Shown in pieces: positions 26,523 to 35,527 of a stretch of DNA of 64,000 nt. Source of the DNA: Saprospiraceae bacterium (lineage in GTDB: Bacteria > Bacteroidota > Bacteroidia > Chitinophagales > Saprospiraceae); contig JALHLK010000011.1 of assembly GCA_022844565.1 (NCBI GenBank), positions 85,627 to 149,626 on the forward strand. The letters run 5' to 3'. The notes under the pieces are model-generated. The model was not told the DNA's origin and did not search any database. It saw only the letters and a list, made by a program, of their open reading frames with translations. The stretch's first letter is position 1, and every line of letters starts with the position of its first letter. The translations under genes and the position numbers were made by a program.

Positions 26523-27395
26523 ATGAACACAATTCTAAGTACCCCATACCCAAAATCGACAGTTTTTAAGTTTGTCAAATTTTTAGCTGCCATTAGTCTT
26601 ATGGTTACCTTTATTTTGGTTGTTTTTCAGCCATATGGTACTGCTTCTTTTTCTCATGCATACAAATATTTGATCTTAGCAGGATATGGTATAGTTATAT
26701 TCTTATCTGGCTCGATATTTTTTATATTTATTAATCAACTATTGAGTGAATCTGCCAAGGACAGGTGGACAGTTGGATATGAAATAAGCCTACTTCTTTC
26801 TACTGTTCTGATAAGTCAGTTTGCTTGTTTTTATTATTGGGTTTGGCTTTTTGACGCTAGCATCAGTTTAAAGTCGTTTATAAACTTTTTAATTGTTGCT
26901 ATGTCAGTTTCAATTTTGCCAGTTGGTTTTTACTTATTGTATATCTATCAGAAATATCGCGATGTGCAACATGCCATTTCTTCTACTGGTACCGCAGCTG
27001 GGCAAGAAGAATTAAAAAATAATTTTTTTGATCAGGATACTAAGCAATCAAATCCTGATGAGCGTAATTTTACCATTGCCGGTACTGGCAAACGAGAAAA
27101 ATACGTTTTTCAATCAAAAAACTTAATTTTTATTGTGGCCGAAGATAATTACATAATTGTTCATTCGATGGAAAATCAAAAACTTAAAAAATGGATGATC
27201 CGAGCTACAATGAATGAAGTAGAAAGTCAATTGAACGCTGATTTTATAAGAATCCATAGATCCTATATAATTAATAAAAATTACATAGATCATATAACTG
27301 GTAACGTCACGAATACACGCCTAAAGCTTCAATCAATCGATGGAGAATTGCCTGTATCGAGGGGTAAGGTGGCGGTTATTCGTCAATTACAATAA
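26523..27395 (+). CDS. Membrane-anchored LytTR-domain transcriptional regulator
   Basis: A 290-residue protein. Four hydrophobic helices (about 20-38, 48-70, 85-107, 115-140) precede a LytTR DNA-binding domain at about 190-290, with the typical IFIVAEDNYIIVH, LNADFIRIHRSYIINKNYID and LPVSRGKVAVIRQL blocks. This DNA-binding domain tethered to the membrane lacks a receiver domain, so the signal probably comes through the membrane helices. It lies 165 bases upstream of the fusion protein gene at 27561, a plausible target. Confidence 0.88.
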   Translation: MNTILSTPYPKSTVFKFVKFLAAISLMVTFILVVFQPYGTASFSHAYKYLILAGYGIVIFLSGSIFFIFINQLLSESAKDRWTVGYEISLLLSTVLISQFACFYYWVWLFDASISLKSFINFLIVAMSVSILPVGFYLLYIYQKYRDVQHAISSTGTAAGQEELKNNFFDQDTKQSNPDERNFTIAGTGKREKYVFQSKNLIFIVAEDNYIIVHSMENQKLKKWMIRATMNEVESQLNADFIRIHRSYIINKNYIDHITGNVTNTRLKLQSIDGELPVSRGKVAVIRQLQ

Positions 27396-27560
27396 TTTAT
27401 AGAGTAGAGATAAGTATCTGAATATCAATTATTATGTGGTAAAATGCAAATTTTGATTGTTGCAATTCGCCACAATGGATTGCACTCTACCACTCTAATT
27501 TGAAGGTTGTGTAAAAAGACTTCACTTTTGTGTCATTGAATTATTTAAAATCATTTTATC

Positions 27561-29006
27561 ATGACATTAGCAACATTAATTATCATCGTTCATGCAGCAT
27601 TAGGTGGCATTGCATTATTCAGTGGATCCGTCGCATCTATAGTACCAAAAGGAAGTACTTCTCACAGAAGGGCAGGAAGGATATTTTTTTATTCTGGTTT
27701 TATCAGTATTTTCTTGAGTTTGATTGTGGTCGCCTTTCCTGGGCATTGGAATCCTTTTTTATTATCTATTGGTATTTTTAGCTTATACTTCTTAATCATA
27801 GGTTTTAGGTCATCAAAGTATAAAAATTTAGACCATACATTTCTTGTTGATAAAATATTGACATGGTTGATGGCTGTAATATGCGTGGCTATGATCGTTT
27901 TACCAATACTTTTACTTCAAGTTATTAATGTAGTTACCACGGTTTTTGGTTTACTTGGATTGGTATTGTGCTTTAGAAATTTATTTGCTTATGCGGAAGC
28001 TACGAAAGTAAGGATCAATTGGCTTAGCTTTCACATTATCCATATGTCGGGCGGTTTTATTTCTATCGTAAGTGCTTTTTTGGTTGTTAATGAGTTTTTA
28101 CCTACAATTATCAATTGGTTTTTGCCGACAATTGTCGGTACAAGTTTAATCTTTTTCAGTCTTAAAAAATACGTTGGAGTTAGCAAAAAGTTAAATTTAA
28201 GTAAAGCTACCTTGTTACTATTTTTGATTTTGATTTCAACACTTTTAAACGGACAAGATCATCAAAATAATCCTAAAAATAGAGATATCACCTTGAAAAT
28301 TGGACTGTCAAAAGCACAACTTAAAGATGATCGATTAAGTGGTAAAATCCACCATTCGTGGGCACCAAAATTTAGCATTTCTCATATTGAAGTAAAGGAA
28401 AACTCACGCAATCATTTTCAAGTGGATTTTGTATCTATGAAATTCAGTAAGTCAGATAAAATATTTAATATTAATTCTATAAACTCTAATGTTCATTTCG
28501 CCTATCAAAGAAAAGTAGCTGATGGCACTTGGCTTGGAGGGTATATCAATACGCTGTCACTCATTAATTTTCCAAAAAATCCTGGCCAATCTTTTTTTGT
28601 AAATAATCCTGTGAACTATACTATATCTAATTCGTTTGGGCCTTCTTTGACCTATTCCCGTGGATTTGATAACAATTTTAATGTGGCAAGTACTATCCAA
28701 ACAGCAGCTCTAAGCTATGTGATTCAACCAATTTATGGACATCCATATCCTGAAAAATTTATGGAAGAAAGTGTTTTTAGCCCTACAAAAGGAAAGATGG
28801 TCGGGCCATTACTCCGAAGTGGAAAACTTCTCTCTTTCAAAAAGTTTAGACACATGAACATTCAAATGAGTCTGTTTTATGTCTTTGACAACAATTTTAA
28901 AGCAGGTGTAGATTATAATTACAGCAATTATATGGCCAATGCCAATGGTAAAGCTGTAAGGATGAACAATCACGATTTTTTCATCACCACTGGCCTTTTG
29001 TACTAA
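27561..29006 (+). CDS. Fusion: DUF2306-like membrane module plus secreted beta-rich module
   Basis: A 481-residue protein in two unlike halves. Residues 1-205 hold about seven helices with an N-terminal IIIVHAALGGIALFSGSVA and a His pair (SFHIIH, about 157-161), resembling DUF2306-type membrane proteins. Residues 215-231 (ATLLLFLILISTLLNGQ) look like a signal peptide ending in a cleavable site. Residues 240-481 are strand-rich and end in HDFFITTGLLY, like an outer-membrane barrel. No ATG or GTG separates the halves, so the fusion is in frame. Cleavage by signal peptidase inside the protein would release the barrel half. Confidence 0.6.
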   Translation: MTLATLIIIVHAALGGIALFSGSVASIVPKGSTSHRRAGRIFFYSGFISIFLSLIVVAFPGHWNPFLLSIGIFSLYFLIIGFRSSKYKNLDHTFLVDKILTWLMAVICVAMIVLPILLLQVINVVTTVFGLLGLVLCFRNLFAYAEATKVRINWLSFHIIHMSGGFISIVSAFLVVNEFLPTIINWFLPTIVGTSLIFFSLKKYVGVSKKLNLSKATLLLFLILISTLLNGQDHQNNPKNRDITLKIGLSKAQLKDDRLSGKIHHSWAPKFSISHIEVKENSRNHFQVDFVSMKFSKSDKIFNINSINSNVHFAYQRKVADGTWLGGYINTLSLINFPKNPGQSFFVNNPVNYTISNSFGPSLTYSRGFDNNFNVASTIQTAALSYVIQPIYGHPYPEKFMEESVFSPTKGKMVGPLLRSGKLLSFKKFRHMNIQMSLFYVFDNNFKAGVDYNYSNYMANANGKAVRMNNHDFFITTGLLY

Positions 29007-29038
29007 TTAATTTCTTAAAGAAAAAAAATATATATATA

Positions 29039-30022
29039 ATGAAAGTTTTAAATTTATTTATCGCCCTTTTATTAGTTTGCTCTTCTTCACTTGCACAAAA
29101 AAAGTCGGGCGCTATTGCTATGTACAACGAATTTTGGAATTGGGTAGACAAAAATTACATCTATTTTGATGCTAAGAAAGTGGATTGGAAGGCTGTCTAC
29201 CAAAAATATGCACCAACGATTTCAGATAGCACATCAGAAGAAGAATTGTTTAAAGCAATGGATCAATCTATACTTGCACTCAAAGATTCCCATAGTGTAA
29301 TCTCTAAGCAGGATAAAACAGGTAGTTTCTACAACTATAAAGCAGGATATGAAATACACGATGACTTTAAGATAGTGAAGAAAAATTATATAGTTGATTC
29401 GCTATCTGGCTCAAAAATCATGTTTTCTGGACTGCTCAAAGGTAATATTGGGTATATCCGTTTGGCTAATTTTTCACTTACGCCAGATTTTTATAAGGCA
29501 TTGCGTAACCTGAAGGCGCTCAAAGTCGAAAAGATCATCATTGATATCCGTAGCAATGGTGGGGGAAATTCTAATCCGGTGCCTGCTCTTTTAAGTCAAT
29601 TTGTGACAGAAAGACTGGCCTTAGGAGCTTATATCGAAAAAACTGGACCAGGACGTAACGATGTTACCAAACCAATTTTGATTTATACAGAACCTAAATC
29701 AAATGACACTTGGAATGTTCCCATCGTTGTGTTGATAAATAGGGTATCTTATAGTGCCTCCTCCTATTTTGCTGGAATGGTAAAAGGACTCCCAAATATG
29801 AAGCTGGTAGGGCAAACCACAGGTGGGGGTGCAGGTGGTCATTTAGGCTATCAATTGAGCAATGGATGGTTGATTAGAGTTTCAGTTAGTGACTTCATTG
29901 ATAAGGACAAAAGAAGTATTGAACTTGGTGTCGAGCCCGATATTTATATTGAAAATACCAAGGAGGACATAAAGGCAGGTTTGGATAAAATGTTAGAAAA
30001 GGCGATGGAAATAAAGTTTTAG
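29039..30022 (+). CDS. S41-family (C-terminal processing-like) peptidase
   Basis: A 327-residue secreted serine peptidase with a signal peptide (LFIALLLVCSSSLAQ|KK). The tail-specific protease core is present: GNIGYIRLANFS, IIIDIRSNGGGNS (about 167-179), the Ser loop RVSYSASSYFAG (235-246) and GQTTGGGAGGHLGYQLSNG. There is no PDZ domain, as in the shorter Bacteroidota S41 group. It lies 32 bases after the fusion gene on the same strand and is probably co-transcribed. Its stop is followed at once by a hairpin. Confidence 0.85.
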   Translation: MKVLNLFIALLLVCSSSLAQKKSGAIAMYNEFWNWVDKNYIYFDAKKVDWKAVYQKYAPTISDSTSEEELFKAMDQSILALKDSHSVISKQDKTGSFYNYKAGYEIHDDFKIVKKNYIVDSLSGSKIMFSGLLKGNIGYIRLANFSLTPDFYKALRNLKALKVEKIIIDIRSNGGGNSNPVPALLSQFVTERLALGAYIEKTGPGRNDVTKPILIYTEPKSNDTWNVPIVVLINRVSYSASSYFAGMVKGLPNMKLVGQTTGGGAGGHLGYQLSNGWLIRVSVSDFIDKDKRSIELGVEPDIYIENTKEDIKAGLDKMLEKAMEIKF

Positions 30023-30067
30023 TGTTCGCGTGTCCATCGCATCTCCACGGGAAACGACGAACACTTA
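30023..30067. repeat. 3'-hairpin family, copy between convergent genes
   Basis: Perfect 8 bp arms AGTGTTCG (30023-30030) and CGAACACT (30060-30067), with the shared core CCATCGCAT...GACGAAC. The left arm begins on the base after the S41 stop codon and the right arm ends 18 bases before the peroxidase stop. It can serve both convergent genes as a terminator-like element. Confidence 0.7.
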
Positions 30068-30085
30068 GTTGTTGTAGCTAGTATT

Positions 30086-31261
30086 TTATTTGAAAGGATT
30101 ACTCCATTTTTTTTCTGTAGTAACACTATTATCCGTTAATGTTTTTAGAAAAGCAACTAGTGCAGCTTTTTGTGAACTATTAAGATTTAGTCTGACAGGA
30201 TTACCATTGGGATCTTTTAAAGCTGGCGAAAGTGTTGGGTGTGCTTTAATTCCACTATTATAATGCTCAACTACTTGTTCTAAAGTAGCAAATCTACCAT
30301 CGTGCATATAAGGTGCGGTAAGTTCAATATTTCGTAAACTCGTCGTTTTAAATCTTCCAACAAATATAGGATTAGAAATAACCGCTCCAGCTCCTAAATC
30401 AGTAGTAGAAGTTAAATCCAATCCATTGTTTTGTGGACCAGGATTGGAACTGATAAAGGCTTCTGTAGTATGACAACCAAAACAAGCACCTCCACCGTTA
30501 GGTATGTTTTGAAAGAATATGTTTTTGCCTGTATTTTCTGATGTTGTAAAATTCGGAAAATTTGCACCAGGAGAAGCTACCATCGATCTCCCTTGGTCAT
30601 ATTTACTTGAATAACTCACTATACTTCTAACGAATTGAGCTAAGGCTTTTGATATTTTATCAGAAGTAACTTCTGTTGAGCCAAATGCTTTTTGAAACAA
30701 TATGGGGTAATAGGACTGCTCTCGAACTTTACTCACAACTTTTTCCAAAGTCATTCCCATTTCTACAGAGTCTTGAAATGGCATTAACACTTGTTGTTCT
30801 AAAGTAGTGGCTCTTTCGTCCCAGAAAAAGCGCCCACGTTGGTAAAATCGAGCATTAATTAATGTCATGGAATGTCGTCCAGTTTTACCACCGTTAAATC
30901 CTAAACTTAAAATCGCGTCATCCGAAAAACCTTTGTCTTGTTTGTGGCAAGAAGCACAAGCAATAGTCCCGTTTGCACTTAATTTTTTGTCATAAAACAA
31001 TACTCTTCCAAGAGTTGCACCATCATTAGTAATCGGATTGGTAGTAGGTGTATTGTCTGTGCCGTTTATAGATGTTGGCAAAGGCCCCGGTGTATTAGTT
31101 GTAAAGTGGCTAGGCAAGTTAAGCCTTGCATAGTCAAAAGGTGTTTCTGTCAAGTTCAAAACACTTTCTTCATTAAATCCTCCGTCATCTTTATTACAAG
31201 AAATGACACCAAAAACTGCAATTAAAATTGCAGTTATCATCATTGATTTATTATTCATCAT
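30086..31261 (-). CDS. Di-heme cytochrome c peroxidase (CcpA/MauG family) lipoprotein
   Basis: A 391-residue periplasmic protein with a lipoprotein signal (VFGVISC, Cys22). It has two c-type heme sites: CASCH (Cys102, Cys105, His106) and CFGCH (Cys260, Cys263, His264). Between and after these lie family blocks LGFNGGKTGRHSMTLINARF and FKTTSLRNIELTAPYMHDGR. It reduces H2O2 or oxidises protein side chains with electrons from small cytochromes. It is a single gene, divergent in function from neighbours; the three downstream-numbered genes (31413-32746) are on the same strand but 150 bases away. Confidence 0.93.
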   Translation of the reverse strand: MMNNKSMMITAILIAVFGVISCNKDDGGFNEESVLNLTETPFDYARLNLPSHFTTNTPGPLPTSINGTDNTPTTNPITNDGATLGRVLFYDKKLSANGTIACASCHKQDKGFSDDAILSLGFNGGKTGRHSMTLINARFYQRGRFFWDERATTLEQQVLMPFQDSVEMGMTLEKVVSKVREQSYYPILFQKAFGSTEVTSDKISKALAQFVRSIVSYSSKYDQGRSMVASPGANFPNFTTSENTGKNIFFQNIPNGGGACFGCHTTEAFISSNPGPQNNGLDLTSTTDLGAGAVISNPIFVGRFKTTSLRNIELTAPYMHDGRFATLEQVVEHYNSGIKAHPTLSPALKDPNGNPVRLNLNSSQKAALVAFLKTLTDNSVTTEKKWSNPFK

Positions 31262-31412
31262 ATTCTTTTGAATTTCTAATTTTTAATTATTTTTTTTACT
31301 TAGACCGGTAGTTTTTATAATTCCTTCGGTGGCAATTACTATTTTTTTGAAAAAGAAACCAAGATCTAATAAAAAGAGGATATCAATATTTTGATTTTAC
31401 TGTTTTGATCTA

Positions 31413-31865
31413 CTAATTTCCATCAGGATGTGGAGGCCTTTTAGGGGGGTGAGGCTGTAAAATTTGTTGCAATGCTTTATTTTTAAACTTTTCGAAGTAT
31501 GGTTTTTGGTTGTCATTTAAAATCCTTTCTATATCCATAAAATGTTGCTCGGTTACTTTTATTTTTTCACTTTCAATAGTAGAAACTAACGTTAGAATAG
31601 AATCTTTGGGTTGATGAAAATAATCATCTGTAAGATTATTTTGCTTTTGCTGTAAATCTTTGATTTGCTCTTTATGTTTATCCACAAGTGCAAAAAATCC
31701 TTTTTTTTGTTCATTATTTAATTGCATCAGTTCAGCCGCATGATTTTTTAGATTAGCTTTTGGATCTTGATGTGGTTTTGGTCTAAATAACATTGCTCCT
31801 AATTGCAATAGATTTAATACAATAAGAATAGCTATGCTTATTTTGTAAAAAGTTTCTTTTTTCAT
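31413..31865 (-). CDS. Periplasmic heavy-metal-sensor-like (CnrX/Spy-type) protein
   Basis: A 150-residue protein anchored by one N-terminal helix (about 8-27). The rest is a highly helical, charged hairpin (LMQLNNEQKKGFFALVDKHK, IERILNDNQKPYFEKF) of the LTxxQ/CnrX-CpxP type, ending in a Pro/His-rich tail (PHPPKRPPHPDGN) that could bind metal. Three-gene order sigma, anti-sigma-like, sensor-like mirrors the CnrH-Y-X layout. It follows the anti-sigma-like gene with one base between stop and start. Confidence 0.7.
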   Translation of the reverse strand: MKKETFYKISIAILIVLNLLQLGAMLFRPKPHQDPKANLKNHAAELMQLNNEQKKGFFALVDKHKEQIKDLQQKQNNLTDDYFHQPKDSILTLVSTIESEKIKVTEQHFMDIERILNDNQKPYFEKFKNKALQQILQPHPPKRPPHPDGN

Positions 31866-31866
31866 T

Positions 31867-32166
31867 CTAATCGTAAATTGAGTAATTGGTTAATAAATTA
31901 TTTTCAACTTTGTAATTATAGTCATTGGGTTGTTCTGTTTGAATACTTGATTTAAACACAAAAATATTTATCACTATCAAAACACAAGCCGCGGCTGCCA
32001 CCCACTTCAAATGCTTAAGAGGTATCATTTTAATGACCTTCTCTTTTGGCAATTTCTGTGAGATTTTGGCAAACAAATCTGCACTTGGCTCGGCTCTTTG
32101 TATGCCTTCCAAACTTTGTAGTACTTCATTTGCCCATTGTTCTTTATTTTTCATTTCCTTCATCAC
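31867..32166 (-). CDS. Anti-sigma-factor-like small membrane protein
   Basis: A 99-residue protein with a cytoplasmic N-terminus of about 50 residues, one helix (KWVAAAACVLIVINIFVF, about 54-71) and a short periplasmic tail. Its size, topology and position between the sigma gene and the metal-sensor-like gene suggest a CnrY-like anti-sigma factor. No sequence motif proves it. Nineteen bases separate it from the sigma gene. Confidence 0.6.
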   Translation of the reverse strand: MMKEMKNKEQWANEVLQSLEGIQRAEPSADLFAKISQKLPKEKVIKMIPLKHLKWVAAAACVLIVINIFVFKSSIQTEQPNDYNYKVENNLLTNYSIYD

Positions 32167-32185
32167 TTTTCTTTTGACATCATTT

Positions 32186-32746
32186 TTATACTTTTCCTTC
32201 GGGGTAATAAGAAATTAATTTTTTCTTTAAATTTGTTTTGGCTCTTTGAAGCAAACTTTCTACCGATTTTAGAGAGGTTTCCATGATATCTGACACTTCC
32301 TGCTGCGGCAATCCTTCCACGTAACTCAAAATAAAAGCTGTTTTCTGATTTTCTATTAAAGTATCAATAGCAGAAAATAAAAGTTTTGCATTTTCTTGAT
32401 TCTCCAATAAAATCCCAGGATGCTCAAAGTTTATCTTATGATATTCTTGTACTTCGTTATTGGCTGTTGGTCTTCTTTGTCGTTTATCAATTTGGTTGAG
32501 AGATTTATTTACAGTTATTCGATAGATCCAAGTACTCACTTTGGCATCCCCTTTAAAAGTGTGTGCTTTTTCATAGATGGTTAAAAACACATCTTGTAAA
32601 ATTTCCTCGGCATCTTCTACATTTTGCAAATAACCCAAAGCTGTATTGTACACTTTGTCCTTATATAAAAGGTACAAATCATGAAAGGCTTTTTGGTCTC
32701 CCAGTGCTATTTGTCCTACGATTTTATGAATATTAATAGTTGTCAA
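32186..32746 (-). CDS. ECF-type RNA polymerase sigma factor
   Basis: A 186-residue sigma factor. Region 2 is at about 15-90 (DAEEILQDVFLTIYEKAHTF, VSTWIYRITVNKSLNQ) and region 4 at about 120-180 (GLPQQEVSDIMETSLKSVES). It is the first gene of a three-gene operon with the anti-sigma-like and CnrX/Spy-like genes, so its activity is probably released by a periplasmic signal such as metal or envelope stress. Confidence 0.92.
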   Translation of the reverse strand: MTTINIHKIVGQIALGDQKAFHDLYLLYKDKVYNTALGYLQNVEDAEEILQDVFLTIYEKAHTFKGDAKVSTWIYRITVNKSLNQIDKRQRRPTANNEVQEYHKINFEHPGILLENQENAKLLFSAIDTLIENQKTAFILSYVEGLPQQEVSDIMETSLKSVESLLQRAKTNLKKKLISYYPEGKV

Positions 32747-33044
32747 GTTTTACATGATTGTTGATGCAAGCTGATTATTTTTTTTCAATTTACTCAATTT
32801 TACGGTAGTTAATTTATTTCAGAAAAGTTCATGTGTTTAAATTGGCTATAAGGTGTAGTATATACAAAGTAGGCGATTGAGTGGTTCAGACTTGGCAACC
32901 TTTATAAAGTAGGAGCGGGCTACAAAAATTGAATTTACCACTTTTGCACCTATTTTGTATATACATTGTTGAACTAAACCTTCAGTAGCTATTTACTTCG
33001 ATTTCTTATCTTCATCGAATTATTTAATCATAAAAAATATCCAA

Positions 33045-33330
33045 AATGAATAAGGAAAAAGAGCAAACATTGTCTGCTAGCACTTGCGACAAAGTTAGAG
33101 GATTCAATGAACTTAGTGAAAACTTTCCTAAAAATATTTCAATTCAAGGAAAAAGGTGAAAACACTTTTAAAAATTAGGCGATGTATTTAGTTATAATTG
33201 CCTTGCACTTTGAATGTTTGTCAACAGGGTTAGATGAAGATCAGATCAATGATTATCTGTATTTACAAACAAAATAGGTTACTCCATCTGATTCCTATTT
33301 TAAAAAAAATCAAGGTCTGGAAAGTATTAA
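33045..33330 (+). pseudogene. Fragment of a tyrosine recombinase (N-terminal SAM-like part)
   Basis: One plus-strand frame, broken by stops, reads GENTFKN, stop, then IIALHFECLSTGLDEDQIND followed by YLYLQTK, stop, VTPSDSYFK. This matches the core-binding domain of the tyrosine recombinases that accompany IS91-like elements in Bacteroidota (ALHFE..P..LD.DQINDYLY...SYFKHTV). The catalytic domain is absent. A short ATG frame just upstream (33045) may be its original start. The rest of 32747-33423 shows nothing else. Confidence 0.45.
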
Positions 33331-33423
33331 AAACTACAAATCACCTCGATGTAAAGTATATGAACCCAAAGATTCTACATCTACACTTTACGCAAACTTC
33401 ATTGTCTTTTTTTCTCAATGTTT

Positions 33424-33510
33424 GGTACCACAAGCGTAGGTTCCTTTCAACAGTAAAGCGTTCATGCTAGGCATTTCATGTCGCACGAACGCTTTGCTGT
33501 GGTGTGCTGT
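33424..33510. repeat. 3'-hairpin family, copy after the MerT-like gene
   Basis: Perfect 9 bp arms AAAGCGTTC (33455-33463) and GAACGCTTT (33487-33495). The leader GGTACCACAAGCGTAGGTTC matches the one at 37188 (CTACCACAAGTTCCGTTC). The right arm ends 28 bases from the stop of the minus-strand Cys-rich gene. Confidence 0.75.
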
Positions 33511-33523
33511 TTTTAATCTTCTT

Positions 33524-34048
33524 TTATTTAGTATTACAAGCTGTCGAGCAATCTGTAGTCTGTGAACAACATCCAGTTTTTGAGGTGTCACATTGAATGG
33601 AAGCCTTGTCTATCAATTCTGTTTTTGTAGTACAGCTGCTATCTTTTGCATTGAGTTTTGAAAAATAGGGGTAAGTCCACAAAATAGCGCTCATAATTGT
33701 AATTGCCCAAAGAAAAGATTTCGATTGAATAAAAATTGTCTTTTTAGGTGTTGAACAACAATCTGAACTACAATTGCTATTTTCAGAATTACAACAATCA
33801 GCGTCTTTTGGTTTATATGCCTTATAAAAAGCATATGATAAACTCAAAATGGTAAGAATCAAGAAAAATGGTGTAAGTTTTTCAAAGAATTTCAAACTAG
33901 AACTTGAAATTCCAATGAACCCAAAAAGTGCAAAACTGCCACAGCAACCACTTGCTGCACAAGCAACTCCACAAGCTCCTCCGCAACTTGCAAAGAGTGC
34001 ACCTATACTTGAAAATAGTGCTAAAAATCTTGATTTGATTGTTTTCAT
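33524..34048 (-). CDS. Cys-rich membrane protein, MerT-like
   Basis: A 174-residue protein with 22 or so Cys residues. The first helix carries paired Cys (ASCGGACGVACAASGCCGSF, about 20-39). The segment FFEKLTPFFLILTILSLSYA followed by FYKAYKPK resembles MerT (transporter helices that pass metal between Cys pairs). A cytoplasmic Cys cluster (ADCCNSENSNCSSDCC), another helix and a Cys-rich tail follow. Three bases separate it from arsM, so metalloid or thiophilic-metal handling is likely; direction of transport unknown. Confidence 0.6.
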   Translation of the reverse strand: MKTIKSRFLALFSSIGALFASCGGACGVACAASGCCGSFALFGFIGISSSSLKFFEKLTPFFLILTILSLSYAFYKAYKPKDADCCNSENSNCSSDCCSTPKKTIFIQSKSFLWAITIMSAILWTYPYFSKLNAKDSSCTTKTELIDKASIQCDTSKTGCCSQTTDCSTACNTK

Positions 34049-34051
34049 ACA

Positions 34052-34843
34052 TTAAGGTTTTTTAGCGTTGATTGTTATACTGATGATTGCACTTTTTTGC
34101 TTTCTATACGCTTCAAGTTCTGTTTTGTTGATATATTGTAAAAGCAAACTGTCAGGTAAATTGATTTCGTGTTCCTTTCTTATTTCTAAATTTTGAAATC
34201 CTACGTTTTCAATTACCGATAAATATTCGTTTTTCTCTAAAGCACCGGAGACGCATCCTGCATACATTTCTGCTGCGTATAATATTCCTTTTGGTAAATC
34301 TGAATTGAGAACAATATCTGAAATACTAAAATGTCCCCCTGATTTTAACACTCGAAAAACTTCTTGATATGCTTTATTTTTATTGGGTACCAAATTCATC
34401 ACACAGTTGCTGATGACCACATCAACAGATTGTGAGGGTATTGGTAATTCTTCAATGTCGCCCAAAATAAATTCTACATTCTCAAAACCTAACTTGCTTT
34501 TGTTCTCATTTGCTTTTTCTACCATTGCTTCGGTAAAATCCACTCCGATTACCTTTCCTAATTCTCCAACTTGATTTCGTGCGATAAAGACATCATTTCC
34601 TGCTCCCGAACCAAGGTCTAAAACGGTGTTTCCTTTTTGAATGTCTGCAATTTCCGTAGGTAAACCACAGCCTAAACCATAGTCTGCAACTTCCTGATAG
34701 CCTTCTACTTTTTCGTAGTTTTCATCTAAAAATGATACTGATTTTTCTGGTGCACAACAAGATGTACTACATCCACACCCGCTACCATTTTTTACTGCTG
34801 CTGTGTATGTTTGTTTCACAGACTCTTTAATGTTCTTTGTCAT
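34052..34843 (-). CDS. arsM: Arsenite S-adenosylmethionine methyltransferase ArsM
   Basis: A 263-residue SAM-dependent methyltransferase that methylates As(III) to volatile or excreted forms. The three As-binding cysteines expected of ArsM are present: Cys59 (GLGCGLP), Cys147 (SNCVMNL) and Cys197 (GCVSGAL). The SAM motif is LDLGSGAGND (76-85). An extra N-terminal cluster, GCGCSTSCC, is common in bacterial ArsM. It lies between the SigZ gene and the MerT-like gene on one strand and forms an apparent arsenic-response operon. Confidence 0.93.
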   Translation of the reverse strand: MTKNIKESVKQTYTAAVKNGSGCGCSTSCCAPEKSVSFLDENYEKVEGYQEVADYGLGCGLPTEIADIQKGNTVLDLGSGAGNDVFIARNQVGELGKVIGVDFTEAMVEKANENKSKLGFENVEFILGDIEELPIPSQSVDVVISNCVMNLVPNKNKAYQEVFRVLKSGGHFSISDIVLNSDLPKGILYAAEMYAGCVSGALEKNEYLSVIENVGFQNLEIRKEHEINLPDSLLLQYINKTELEAYRKQKSAIISITINAKKP

Positions 34844-34902
34844 TGTATTATGTTTTTAAAATTTATACACAATAGACGCAGATTAAAAAAAAGGACGCAA
34901 AA

Positions 34903-35451
34903 TTAATCGCAACAATTATTACAATTGCTTTTTTGTTTATAATCAACTACATTTCCGTATTTGTCAGATTGTATGCTGCAGCAGTCTGTAAACAGATTTT
35001 TTAGATACTCTTTGGCTCGTTGTACTCTTGATTTTGCACCTGAATAGGAAATATTTAATTTTTCAGCCAACTGTTTTTGAGATAATCCATTAAATTCTGT
35101 TAAAATTAAAGCTTCCTTATATTTATCGTCCAATTGATTAATAAAAGGTGTTAGGCAATGTTCAATTTCTCTATTGCTTGAGGATTCTTGTTCGTCTAGA
35201 GAAATGTAATCACTGATTTCGACTTGAGGCTTTAATTTTCTAAAATAATCATTAATGGCATTTCGAGTTATCTGATATATCCAAGAACTTAATTTAGTCT
35301 CGTCCTTGAGTGAGCCAATATTGCTTTGAATTTTAATAAAAACATCTTGAAGAATGTCATTAGTTATATCTCTTTCTTTTACACGACTGAAAATAAAACC
35401 GTCTAATTCTTTATGAAAATTGTTCCAAATTAACTCCATTTTGTTCTGCAT
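34903..35451 (-). CDS. sigZ: SigZ-type RNA polymerase sigma factor with Cys-rich tail
   Basis: A 182-residue ECF-like sigma factor of the SigZ group: region 2 with ITNDILQDVFIKIQSNI and LSSWIYQITRNAINDYFRKL, and region 4 with GLSQKQLAEKLNISYSGAKS. The family tail is clear: DCCSIQSDKYGNVVDYKQKS then NCNNCCD, about 157-182, with six cysteines. A Cys-rich tail next to arsM and a Cys-rich membrane protein suggests direct sensing of As(III) or a similar ion. No anti-sigma gene is present. Confidence 0.88.
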   Translation of the reverse strand: MQNKMELIWNNFHKELDGFIFSRVKERDITNDILQDVFIKIQSNIGSLKDETKLSSWIYQITRNAINDYFRKLKPQVEISDYISLDEQESSSNREIEHCLTPFINQLDDKYKEALILTEFNGLSQKQLAEKLNISYSGAKSRVQRAKEYLKNLFTDCCSIQSDKYGNVVDYKQKSNCNNCCD

Positions 35452-35527
35452 AATTCTTATTTCTTTAATGTAATACTCATAAAGACGAGATTTTTGTTAA
35501 ATGGACGCAAAGTTTTTTTAAAAGAGT

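Noticed and set aside
33234..33470. 78-codon plus-strand frame
   Set aside because: It runs through the recombinase fragment in another frame and into the 3'-hairpin repeat.
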